Below, in pieces: positions 1 to 6,473 of a DNA stretch of 14,166 bases. The notes under the pieces are model-generated. The model saw only the letters and a list, made by a program, of their open reading frames with translations, ran no database searches and was not told the origin of the DNA. The stretch is taken from the NCBI GenBank assembly GCA_012520835.1, contig JAAYNN010000148.1, positions 1 through 14,166 on the forward strand. Reading direction: 5' to 3'. The translations under genes were made by a program, and so were the position numbers. Within the stretch, counting starts at the first letter, position 1. Each line of letters begins with the position of its first letter. This DNA comes from Dehalococcoidales bacterium. GTDB lineage: Bacteria > Chloroflexota > Dehalococcoidia > Dehalococcoidales > UBA5627.

Positions 1-51
1 GAATTCATCACCGACGGGAAACAATTGTGGTTAAAAATAAACCGCTGGTAA
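1..51 (+). CDS. Possible C-terminal end of an upstream gene (partial)
   Basis: Frame 1 is open from the first base to a TAA at 49-51 and would encode 16 residues ending in WLKINRW. The composition looks like an ordinary protein tail and it lies on the same strand as the next gene, 62 bp upstream of it. Nothing identifies a family, and an open stretch this short can occur by chance. The sequence beyond the left edge would decide. Confidence 0.25.
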   Translation, partial: EFITDGKQLWLKINRW

Positions 52-113
52 AAAATACGTATTTCTGATAAACTACTGAAAATTACAGTTGCTCTTGTCG
101 TTAAGGAGCTAAA

Positions 114-323
114 ATGGAAATTGAAGTTCTTGAATGGTTTTTTAGCAGCTTTATCGGAATAATAGCTTTCATTATCAGCTTGGCAGTCTATTTTTTGCCC
201 ACCATAATCGCCGCTGTCAGGAAAAAGCGCAATATTCTGGCCATCTTCCTTCTTAATCTTTTTCTCGGCTGGACATTTATCGGCTGGGTGGTAGCACTGG
301 TCTGGGCAGTTACAAAGAATTAG
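114..323 (+). CDS. Small membrane protein, superinfection immunity (Imm) family
   Basis: This 69-residue protein has two hydrophobic segments (about residues 9-34 and 42-66) separated by a short basic loop, RKKRN (about 36-40). The pattern YFLPTIIA, basic loop, AIFLLNLFLGWTFIGWVVALVWA-like second helix (residues about 42-65) is the signature of the family named after the phage T4 Imm protein (Pfam Imm_superinfect). In T4 that protein blocks DNA injection by a second phage; chromosomal relatives are common and mostly of unknown role. An AAGGAG ribosome binding site at 103-108 lies 5 nt before the ATG. No phage genes are seen nearby, so a household membrane role is as likely as phage exclusion. 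The family call is fairly sure; the function is inference. Confidence 0.75.
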   Translation: MEIEVLEWFFSSFIGIIAFIISLAVYFLPTIIAAVRKKRNILAIFLLNLFLGWTFIGWVVALVWAVTKN

Positions 324-354
324 CCTCAGGATTATATTTCTAAATTATAAAGAA

Positions 355-363
355 TGTTATAAT
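355..363 (+). promoter_or_regulatory. Candidate extended -10 promoter for the MFS gene
   Basis: The sequence TGTTATAAT is an extended -10 element (TGn followed by the consensus TATAAT at 358-363). No convincing -35 box lies 16-18 bp upstream, as expected for this promoter class. Transcription would begin near 370, about 40 nt before the TTG start of the transporter and just after the stop of the small membrane protein. Confidence 0.45.
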
Positions 364-409
364 ACATTGGATTAAAGTAGTTTTTTACAATGGGAGCAGG
401 TAGCGAAGC

Positions 410-1606
410 TTGAGAATCAATTATGGCTGGATAGTGGTCGCTTGCTCTCTTGTTATTCTGGTTGCATTTGGCACTCTCACCGGTACATTCAGTATCTTCC
501 TCGAACCGCTTGCCAACGAATTCGGATGGGAACGCGGCGCACTGTCAGCAGCTTTTTCGATCTGCGCCTTTCTGGGCGGCTTTTTTGCTATAGCTACAGG
601 CAGATTGACCGATAGGTATGGCCCACGTTTGCTTGTTACTATTACTGGCATAATTACCGGTATTATCATGCTCTGCATGGCCAAGGTCAGCATGCTATGG
701 CAGGTCTACCTTTTATGGGGCGTTCTCGGTGCCGTTGCCATGAGTTGTTGCATCGTTCCGATAAGCTCGACCATCCCCAGGTGGTTTACTGCCAAAAGAG
801 GGATGGCTATTTCGATGGGTATCATCGGAATGGCTCTCGGAGGCGTCATATGGCCGGTGCTGGCTCAATCGCTTATTAATTCCTTCGAGTGGCAGCAGGC
901 ATTCCGAATTATGGGAATCGTAGATTTTATCTGCATTATCATTCCTGCCCAGTTTTTAAAGTCCGCTCCTGCTCAAATACAGTCGGCAGGTGCCGGTATT
1001 ACTGAAAAGCCCGCTATAGAAAGCTTAACTCTCAAGCAATCGATTAAAACTACCAGGTTCTGGATTTTCGGTATCATCCTGCTATTGCACAATTTCTATA
1101 TCATGATGATACTGGTACACCTGGTGCCCTATGCCACCGATACCGGAATATCCGCGCTTACGGCCGCTTCGGCTCTTTCGGTTTTTGTTGCCGTATCGCT
1201 GGGTGCTCAACTGGTGGCTGCTTTTATTGTGGACAAACTGGGAGGGGTCAAAGTAGTTGTTTTCAGCCTGGCAGCAGCTATGTTAAGCTTGCTGCTGCTT
1301 CCTTTTACTATAAACGCTGCATTAATATTCCTGTTTGCCGTGATACTCGGAATAACCGGCGCCATGAATACGCTGCAAATGATTGTTGCGGTAGAACTCT
1401 TCGGTACTAAATATATCGGTTCGGTGCTGGGAGTGGTGCTCTTTTTCGGCACATTAGGCGGAGCACTCGGCCCACTATTCGCCGGCGGCATCTACGACAC
1501 GGCCGGCAGTTATATGCCAGCCTTCATTACCTGCTCCTGCATCGGAGTTACGGTATTCATCCTGTCGCTTGTACTACTGCGGCTGACAAAAGCCAAAAAG
1601 AAATAA
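410..1606 (+). CDS. MFS transporter, monocarboxylate / oxalate-formate antiporter-like
   Basis: This 398-residue protein has about 12 hydrophobic segments in two halves, the usual length for the major facilitator superfamily. The first cytoplasmic loop carries the MFS motif A as GRLTDRYGPR (residues 64-73), with a degenerate copy in the second half (VDKLGG). The N-terminus (NYGWIVVA, then FSIFLEPLANEFGW and RGALSAAFS) is typical of the oxalate/formate antiporter and monocarboxylate porter-like branch, so a small carboxylate is the likely substrate; the exact one cannot be read from sequence. The chosen start is TTG at 410. The nearest in-frame region upstream offers nothing better, and the ATG at 390 is in another frame and runs into a TGA at 411. 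A GGGAG/CAGG purine stretch at 392-400 can serve as ribosome binding site. The gene is convergent with fur. Confidence 0.85.
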   Translation: MRINYGWIVVACSLVILVAFGTLTGTFSIFLEPLANEFGWERGALSAAFSICAFLGGFFAIATGRLTDRYGPRLLVTITGIITGIIMLCMAKVSMLWQVYLLWGVLGAVAMSCCIVPISSTIPRWFTAKRGMAISMGIIGMALGGVIWPVLAQSLINSFEWQQAFRIMGIVDFICIIIPAQFLKSAPAQIQSAGAGITEKPAIESLTLKQSIKTTRFWIFGIILLLHNFYIMMILVHLVPYATDTGISALTAASALSVFVAVSLGAQLVAAFIVDKLGGVKVVVFSLAAAMLSLLLLPFTINAALIFLFAVILGITGAMNTLQMIVAVELFGTKYIGSVLGVVLFFGTLGGALGPLFAGGIYDTAGSYMPAFITCSCIGVTVFILSLVLLRLTKAKKK

Positions 1607-1690
1607 CGGCTACCGGAAAGTTCAGCATCTGCGCAGCAAAAATGAAAGCCGCCGGTATCCCCATTATCGGAACTCGCTGCTCATAGCATT

Positions 1691-1727
1691 TGCAATTTAT
1701 TGCATCAGGCAGTTAAAAAATTTTAAC
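1691..1727. terminator. Weak A+T-rich hairpins between convergent genes
   Basis: Two small palindromes lie between the MFS transporter and fur: TGCAAT-TT-ATTGCA (1691-1704) and GTTAAAA-AA-TTTTAAC (1712-1727). The second overlaps the fur stop codon and has A/T runs on both strands, so it could help end transcription in both directions. The stems are nearly all A-T, so this is a weak call. Nothing else is visible between 1607 and 1690. Confidence 0.2.
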
Positions 1728-2142
1728 GGCACTTTTTACAGTAGCCGAATATTGCCATGTGATGGATATCGGCATCGAAGCCATACTGTTCCAATAGTGT
1801 TTCCTTGACAGGATTAAAAATAGACTCTTCCATATCGACAATGCCGCCGCATTTCTGGCAGACCAGGTGGTGATGACGCCCTTTTTTGATGCTGTGGTAA
1901 CGCACCCGGCCGTCGCCGAAATCGGTTTCCGTCACCATTCCCAGCTGCTTTAGAAGTTCAAGCGTACGGTAGACAGTGGAAATGTTGACATTGGGATATT
2001 GCAGGCAGACCAGCGTCAATATCTCTTCGGCGCTGATATGGTCTTCGGCGTTCTCGATGGCATCGAGAATCATCATGCGCTGCGGGGTTATGCGGTAACC
2101 CTGCTCGGTAAGCTTGCTGAGTATTTCACCTGACTTAGCCAT
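1723..2142 (-). CDS. fur: Fur-family metal-dependent transcriptional regulator
   Basis: At 139 residues this is a full-length Fur/PerR/Zur-type repressor. The N-terminal winged helix covers about residues 10-85, with the recognition-helix pattern ISTVYRTLELL (54-64). The C-terminal dimerisation domain contains the histidine cluster HHH (90-92), then CQKC (C95, C98) and a second pair CKKC (C135, C138), which together form the structural zinc site of the family. H35, H83 and the HH at 127-128 are candidates for the sensing site. Such proteins bind an operator when loaded with Fe, Zn or, in PerR, Fe/Mn as a peroxide sensor. Sequence alone does not separate these subtypes here, so the symbol is a family label. 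The ATG at 2142 is fixed by the promoter that ends only a few bases upstream. The gene is single and convergent with the transporter. Confidence 0.88.
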   Translation of the reverse strand: MAKSGEILSKLTEQGYRITPQRMMILDAIENAEDHISAEEILTLVCLQYPNVNISTVYRTLELLKQLGMVTETDFGDGRVRYHSIKKGRHHHLVCQKCGGIVDMEESIFNPVKETLLEQYGFDADIHHMAIFGYCKKCR

Positions 2143-2149
2143 TGGGGAA

Positions 2150-2178
2150 ATTATAGCATTGACTGATTATTGATACAA
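2150..2178 (-). promoter_or_regulatory. fur promoter, predicting a leaderless mRNA
   Basis: On the minus strand, -35 TTGTAT (2173-2178) and -10 TATAAT (2150-2155) are separated by exactly 17 bp (2156-2172). A start 6-7 nt after the -10 box falls at about 2142-2144, on or next to the first base of the fur ATG. No Shine-Dalgarno sequence fits in the remaining space. A poor A+T-rich palindrome at 2198-2213 (TTAT...ATAA ends), just upstream of the -35 box, could be an operator but does not match a Fur or PerR box well. Confidence 0.6.
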
Positions 2179-2235
2179 GGACTTGCAGTTGCATACTTTA
2201 TTAGAGATTATAAGATTTTATTAACCGCTATTTTG

Positions 2236-2337
2236 ACCTCACCCTCCAGCTCCCTCTCCGCACGCAGAGAGGGAGAGTTAGCTCCGACGCATTCGTCTCC
2301 CCTCTCCGTGGACGGAGAGGGGATTAAGGGGTGAGGT
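2236..2337 (+). repeat. Modular 48-bp repeat, copy 1 (one unit)
   Basis: This 102-bp copy has a head beginning ACCTCACCC, one 48-bp unit (2253-2300) and a tail (2301-2337) ending GGGGTGAGGT, so head and tail form terminal inverted repeats. The unit holds the hairpin CTCCCTCTC / GAGAGGGAG, and the tail holds a perfect 11-bp hairpin CCCCTCTCCGT / ACGGAGAGGGG with a GG loop. It lies between the end of dtd and the fur promoter. Neither hairpin is followed by a T run in the dtd direction, so it is not a standard terminator, though it could stabilise an mRNA 3' end. No gene is seen between 2143 and 2351. Confidence 0.9.
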
Positions 2338-2351
2338 TTTATATATGAGGT

Positions 2352-2801
2352 TTAAAATTTATCCCGGCTGTCCAGCATTATGGTAACCGGCCCGTCGTTA
2401 TGGATCTCCACCTGCATATACTGCTGGAATCTTCCGGTTTCCACTTTCAGCCCGCTTAACTTCGACTGGCGGACGAATTCATCGAAAAGACGTTCCGCTT
2501 CTTCCGGCGGTGCGGCATCGGTAAAGCTCGGCCTTTTGCCTTTTCTGGTATCGGCGATCAGCGTAAACTGGCTGACCAGCAGCAACTCGCCTTTTACATC
2601 CAGGACGGAGAGGTTGAACTTGCCGGATTCATCGGCAAAGATGCGCAGGCCGACTGTTTTCTGCACCAGGTATTCGACATCTTTTTCGCTATCCCCTGCC
2701 GCTACGCCGACAAAAACGCACAGCCCATTGCCGATGCTGCCGACTTCCTCGCCGGAGATAGTTACGCTTGCCGATGTTACGCGCTGGATGAGTGCTTTCA
2801 T
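2352..2801 (-). CDS. dtd: D-aminoacyl-tRNA deacylase
   Basis: The enzyme hydrolyses D-amino acids (and glycine wrongly charged on tRNA-Ala) from tRNA in the cytoplasm, as proofreading before translation. The 149-residue length is typical. It opens with the family start MKALIQRVTSASVTI. The SQFTL motif is at 77-81, followed by DTRKGKRPSF (84-93). The NDGPVT motif, containing the Gly-cisPro pair that excludes L-amino acids, is at 135-140. The usual GxFGADM stretch reads GRFQQYM (123-129), a variant seen in part of the family. The gene follows the restriction-modification gene by 14 bp. Its ribosome binding site AGGGGGA (2811-2817) overlaps that gene's stop codon, so the two are probably cotranscribed and translationally coupled. 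That is an odd partner for a housekeeping enzyme. Confidence 0.95.
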   Translation of the reverse strand: MKALIQRVTSASVTISGEEVGSIGNGLCVFVGVAAGDSEKDVEYLVQKTVGLRIFADESGKFNLSVLDVKGELLLVSQFTLIADTRKGKRPSFTDAAPPEEAERLFDEFVRQSKLSGLKVETGRFQQYMQVEIHNDGPVTIMLDSRDKF

Positions 2802-2815
2802 AAATTAATATCCCC

Positions 2816-5800
2816 CTACTCTATTGGCCAGCCGGGAATAATATCGTCGATTTCTTCCATCAGCCTGATGGTTTCTTTTAAGGCGACCACTACTTTTTGA
2901 TAGTGGACACGCTCATCGTAGCTCAGGTTTCTGTCTTTGCGGTCTTTCAGCCACTTGTGGCAGACCTGATAACCGCCGATGTGGAAATTCCATACTTCCG
3001 GCGGCACACCCTCGAAATACTGCGTTTTATTGATATACACGCGCCGGTTATCTTCGTTATATTCGACTTTTCCAACTTTATGCGAGCCGTCAATTGGATA
3101 TCTGGTTATAAGGGTATTCAATATAAGCGCTTCCATCAGGTGCAGCGACACCAATTCCGCCCCTTTTTCACCCAGTGCCTTGAAAAGTTCTTTATCGGAA
3201 GTCAGCGGCAGGCGCGGGAAATCGATTTTAAGGAATTCAGCATAACGGGTACGGTAAGTCGGCGAATGGAAGACTGCATAAGCATAGTCAAAGATGTCTT
3301 CGGGAGTGAAGACATCTTTGACCTCACCCTCCGGCTCCCTCTCCGCACGCAGAGAGGGAGAGTTAGCTCCGGCACATTCGTCTCCCTCCGCACGCAGAGA
3401 AGGAGAGTTAGCTCCAGCGCATTCGTCCCCCCTCTCCGTGGACGGAGAGGGGATTAAGGGGTGAGGTAAATACCCCATCCCCAGCTTCGCTTCCAGTTCC
3501 TTGATAAAAGCAGGATTCAGATTAGGACGGCGTTCATTGCCGTCGAAATTCATTTCGCCCTCGGCGGGGTAGAGGTAGAGGGGGAAAAGACATTGAATAC
3601 CTTTGTTGCTATAAAACGCACGGTTATCAACAATCAATCGCGTGCAATCAAAATGTGAATAGGGTTCATCTAATGAGACTTGGCGCATAGCTATTAATCC
3701 CAAATTGTTTCCTGCTAACATATGGTGCATAACTTCAGGACGAGAACGGTCGATTAATGCCTTATGATAAAAGATCGGACGGATATCAAAAGGCCGATAA
3801 AGACAATCAGTAAATGCTCTCTTATAATTTTTATCCTGACTTACAACTTGCCTGGCTTTATTAACATCCCAAGTATCTGAATTCTTCAACCCAAACTGCT
3901 GCGCTATTTCTGTATCAGTTATAGAGGCATCAAGAAATTTAGTTATTCTATTCTTTAATACCGTGCTTTCATAATCGATAACAAAGTGGTCACGATGCGT
4001 TTTAATGCCGCTTGAATATATATTAAATATCTTCGTTATATCTTGATATCGGTTATATTCATCTTTAAAATCAGTCCCTTTCGGTAAGAAAAAATAATGT
4101 GGGCTATTCGGTTCAAGCGCTGTCCATTCCGTTGTAGCAATATCACTTTCAAACAGGCTCTTATATTTCCCTTCGCGTAAACCCCACAAATCGGCATAGT
4201 TCACTTTAGCTGGAGTATCTTTCCCCTGTTCCTTAACAAAAATACCGACCGATACGCCCTGCTGGATATCGAAAACGTTTTCGTCCTTGCCGCCATCAGG
4301 GGCGACCTCTTTCTTTTTGGCATTGCCATGCAGGTTAAGAATATAAATATCTGTAAAGGTATTCATTAAGGACTGGCGCATGCCACGGAAGGTAATGTTA
4401 TCGATATATCCGTGATTGGTAATAAAACCTAGAATCCCCTGCCCTGTTTTCTCAATGCGCCACTGCCCGAAGCGAATAAATTTAACATAGTCGTCTTGCA
4501 ACATCTTGGGGTTCTTTTCGCCAAGCGGTTTGCCATCAACCATCTTGTAAGTTTCTATAAGCTGTCTTATCCATTCGCCTTTATTTGCCGAGTTCCCCGA
4601 ATACGGCGGATTGCCCAGCACCACCATTATCGGTTTTTCCTTTTTTATTTCAGCGGCGGAGTTGGCTTCTTCGCTTATCCACTGCGAAAACAGCGTATCG
4701 GTGTACTTTATTGCCTCATCCAGTGTATTGGTTAAATAAATCCCCAGCCTTTCATCGCTCTGGAATTTGTAACCGGTCTCCTGCAATAGCAAACCCAGCT
4801 TCAAATGCGCTACGGCGTAGGGAGCCATTAAAAGCTCGAAGCCGAAAAGGCGTTTCAACAGCTTTTCGGTAACATAATCGTTCCACATCCCTTCCTGCCC
4901 GGCAAAGGATTGGTGTATTTCGTTAACCACATTATATAAAAATGTGGCTGTGCCGGTGGCAGGGTCGAGAATCAGGGTATTGTCATCCGCAAGTCCGCGA
5001 GGCTTGTCAAAGCGCGTTTTCAACAGGTAGTCAATCGAGCGCACAATGTAGGAAACAACAGGTTCGGGCGTATAGTAAACGCCGCGCATTTCACGCACTC
5101 TGGGGTCATAGGCTTTCAGGAACGTTTCGTAAAAATGGACAACCGGGTCTTCCTTGCCGCTGTGCTTGCCAAAATTCTTTAAAACGGCTGCCATATCCGC
5201 CTGTGCTAAAACCTGCGCCAGGTCATCCACCAGCCACGCTATGCGGTCATCCAAATTCGGGCCTGCTATATCATTGAACAGCTTGCGCAGGAATGGATTA
5301 GTTTTCGGTAGCATGTAAGCCGCATTCTGGCGCGTAAAATTCCTGTTTTCGGGTGCGGTGCAGCGTGCGGCAAACAAACCGTAAGCAATCGTCTGGGCAT
5401 ACATATCGGCAAATTGTTCTGCGGATAAATCGGGAATCAGGTTTTTCTGAAACGCAGCCAGCTGGCTGTGCAGTGCGCCGCTTCCCTCTTCCCGATTAAA
5501 GGCTTCGATAATCAGGTCGCGAATCATTTGCGCCATCCTCGCCATTTTTTCAGCCAATTCTCTAGGAGTACCCACTTTTTCGGCTGTGTGGGATAAAAAA
5601 TTAGCCAGAAGTGCGGCGACTGCGGCAATGCCTTCCTTATCGCGCTTGATTTTGCCGTTATTTGCAGCCGTTCCCAGACGGGCGGATAAACGCATATCGC
5701 CGTTTACGTACCAGCGGAATTCGAGGTAATCGGTCAGAACAAGATTGGAAAGGGGTTTGTAATAACGCTTGAGCTGTTCGCCCTTTTCGATTTCATTAAG

Positions 5801-6043
5801 ATTAGCACCAATATCTTTAGCCTCAATATAACCGATGGTTATTTCTCCGCGCTTTATAACATAATCGGGGGCGCCGCAATCGATGCGCTTAGGTTCGTTA
5901 ACAGCTAAAATCCCGGGTTCGAGGTTTTCTATCAGTGTTTTTAACGCAGCCCTGTATGAATGTTCTCGAGCGATACCGGTAGCGTATTCCCTGGCAATAT
6001 CGTTAAGATACGCAGAATATGCGGCTGTTAATTTTTCGTTCAT
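2816..6043 (-). CDS. Single-chain restriction-modification enzyme (Type IIG/ISP-like DNA methyltransferase-nuclease)
   Basis: A 1075-residue protein that should both methylate adenine in its own DNA and cut unmodified DNA. The N-terminal 120 residues carry a PD-(D/E)xK-like nuclease signature: GAPDYV (D60), then GYIEAK (E74, K76). A helical linker follows. The N6-adenine methylase core starts at GVYYTP (321-326), with the SAM-binding motif I DPATGTATF (360-368) and catalytic motif IV NPPY (478-481). From about residue 600 on it resembles the C-terminal specificity domain of Type ISP enzymes (FFLPKG, HRDHFVID, YRPFDIRPIFYH, PEDIFDYAYAVFHSPTYR). No helicase domain is present, unlike true Type ISP enzymes, which are near 1500 residues. 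Residues 859-908 are encoded by an inserted repeat (3321-3467). A+T-rich stretches fall in the specificity region. The ATG at 6043 is preceded by a distant GGGGG. All visible catalytic motifs are intact, so it may be active; the target sequence is unknown. Confidence 0.88.
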   Translation of the reverse strand: MNEKLTAAYSAYLNDIAREYATGIAREHSYRAALKTLIENLEPGILAVNEPKRIDCGAPDYVIKRGEITIGYIEAKDIGANLNEIEKGEQLKRYYKPLSNLVLTDYLEFRWYVNGDMRLSARLGTAANNGKIKRDKEGIAAVAALLANFLSHTAEKVGTPRELAEKMARMAQMIRDLIIEAFNREEGSGALHSQLAAFQKNLIPDLSAEQFADMYAQTIAYGLFAARCTAPENRNFTRQNAAYMLPKTNPFLRKLFNDIAGPNLDDRIAWLVDDLAQVLAQADMAAVLKNFGKHSGKEDPVVHFYETFLKAYDPRVREMRGVYYTPEPVVSYIVRSIDYLLKTRFDKPRGLADDNTLILDPATGTATFLYNVVNEIHQSFAGQEGMWNDYVTEKLLKRLFGFELLMAPYAVAHLKLGLLLQETGYKFQSDERLGIYLTNTLDEAIKYTDTLFSQWISEEANSAAEIKKEKPIMVVLGNPPYSGNSANKGEWIRQLIETYKMVDGKPLGEKNPKMLQDDYVKFIRFGQWRIEKTGQGILGFITNHGYIDNITFRGMRQSLMNTFTDIYILNLHGNAKKKEVAPDGGKDENVFDIQQGVSVGIFVKEQGKDTPAKVNYADLWGLREGKYKSLFESDIATTEWTALEPNSPHYFFLPKGTDFKDEYNRYQDITKIFNIYSSGIKTHRDHFVIDYESTVLKNRITKFLDASITDTEIAQQFGLKNSDTWDVNKARQVVSQDKNYKRAFTDCLYRPFDIRPIFYHKALIDRSRPEVMHHMLAGNNLGLIAMRQVSLDEPYSHFDCTRLIVDNRAFYSNKGIQCLFPLYLYPAEGEMNFDGNERRPNLNPAFIKELEAKLGMGYLPHPLIPSPSTERGDECAGANSPSLRAEGDECAGANSPSLRAEREPEGEVKDVFTPEDIFDYAYAVFHSPTYRTRYAEFLKIDFPRLPLTSDKELFKALGEKGAELVSLHLMEALILNTLITRYPIDGSHKVGKVEYNEDNRRVYINKTQYFEGVPPEVWNFHIGGYQVCHKWLKDRKDRNLSYDERVHYQKVVVALKETIRLMEEIDDIIPGWPIE
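3287..3322. repeat. Perfect 15-bp inverted repeat at the edge of repeat copy 2
   Basis: GTCAAAGATGTCTTC (3287-3301) and GAAGACATCTTTGAC (3308-3322) are exact reverse complements with a 6-nt spacer, GGGAGT. It lies inside the restriction-modification gene and codes there for the VKDVF-TP-EDIFD stretch. One arm encodes the EDIFD residues that belong to the family's conserved region; the other arm adjoins the inserted repeat. Confidence 0.85.
3321..3467 (+). repeat. Modular 48-bp repeat, copy 2 (two units, inside the restriction-modification gene)
   Basis: The copy has the same ACCTCACCC head, two units beginning at 3338 and near 3386, and the same hairpin tail (3431-3467) as the intergenic copies. 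The second unit reads CTCCCTCCGCAC where others read CTCCCCTCTCCGCAC, a 3-bp loss, so the units measure 48 + 45 bp. Total length is 147 bp, or 49 codons. On the minus strand it is read as two near-identical peptide units GDECAGANSPSLRAE after a Pro/Ser-rich HPLIPSPSTER stretch. The peptide is low in hydrophobic residues and probably forms a flexible loop between two parts of the specificity domain. Confidence 0.92.
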
Positions 6044-6076
6044 TTACCAGCAACCCCCGCGCCTGAACTTTACCGC

Positions 6077-6105
6077 ATTATACACCTAAAACAAATCAAT
6101 TGCGA
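6077..6105 (-). promoter_or_regulatory. Candidate promoter of the restriction-modification / dtd operon
   Basis: On the minus strand there is a consensus -10 TATAAT at 6077-6082. The -35 position at 17 bp (6100-6105) reads TCGCAA, a poor match to TTGACA. Transcription would begin near 6070, leaving a leader of about 27 nt before the ATG. Repeat copy 3 begins only 10 bp beyond the -35 position. Confidence 0.4.
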
Positions 6106-6114
6106 TAGTTTAAG

Positions 6115-6351
6115 ACCAGCTTCCTCTCCACATGCAGAGAAAGAGAGTTAGCTCCGGTGCACTCGTCTCCCCTCTCCGCACGCAGAGAGGAAGAGTTAGC
6201 ATCGACGCATTCGTCTCCCCTCTCCATACGCAGAGAAGGAGGGGTAGCTCCGGCACATTCGTCTCCCCTCTCCGCACGCAGAGAAGGAGGGGTAGCTCCG
6301 ACGCATTCGTCTCCCCTCTCCGTGGACGGAGAGGGGATTAAGGGGTGAGGT
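6115..6351 (+). repeat. Modular 48-bp repeat, copy 3 (four units)
   Basis: Unit starts (CCTCTCC) lie at 6123, 6171, 6219, 6267 and the tail at 6315, an exact 48-bp period. Units differ by point changes only, for example GCACGC, ACATGC or ATACGC in the hairpin loop. The tail (6315-6351) matches copies 1 and 2, with the perfect 11-bp hairpin. The head is shortened: GACC joins directly to AGCT, having lost 9 bp (TCACCCTCC) relative to copy 1, between CC repeats. Full length would be 246 bp, which is copy 1 plus three units. The open frames on both strands here are by-products of the stop-poor repeat and are not called as genes. Confidence 0.92.
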
Positions 6352-6372
6352 ATAACATGGAATTTCACCGAT

Positions 6373-6401
6373 TTGACAGCCAAAAACCTTCCTGATATAA
6401 T
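6373..6401 (+). promoter_or_regulatory. Perfect-consensus promoter of the 5S rRNA gene
   Basis: TTGACA (6373-6378) and TATAAT (6396-6401) are both exact consensus hexamers with the ideal 17-bp spacer (6379-6395). Transcription should start near 6408, giving a leader of about 65 nt that must be removed to give mature 5S rRNA. The position 20 bp after repeat copy 3 and upstream of only the 5S gene supports this assignment. Confidence 0.8.
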
Positions 6402-6473
6402 AACTCAACAATTGCTCGAAATGAGCGGCATTTTAAAAATCTAAACAACTAATATCAGGCTTGAATAAAGTTC

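Noticed and set aside
1..6. GAATTC at the very start as a cloning boundary
   Set aside because: A single EcoRI site at the edge could be chance; no vector sequence is present.
2198..2213. PerR or Fur box upstream of fur
   Set aside because: Only the outer TTAT/ATAA bases match symmetrically and the spacing is off by one from the 15-bp PerR consensus.
2897..3457. 186-codon plus-strand open frame opposite the restriction-modification gene
   Set aside because: It is a shadow of a strongly supported gene with conserved motifs on the other strand, and shows no family features of its own.
6115..6351. Regular repeats resembling a CRISPR array
   Set aside because: The period is one continuous 48-bp unit in which all parts are alike between copies; there are no unique spacers, leader or cas genes.
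6096..6411. Several overlapping open frames of 60-95 codons on both strands
   Set aside because: They exist because the 48-bp unit is a multiple of 3 and free of stops in most frames. They have no ribosome binding site or non-repeat conserved content.
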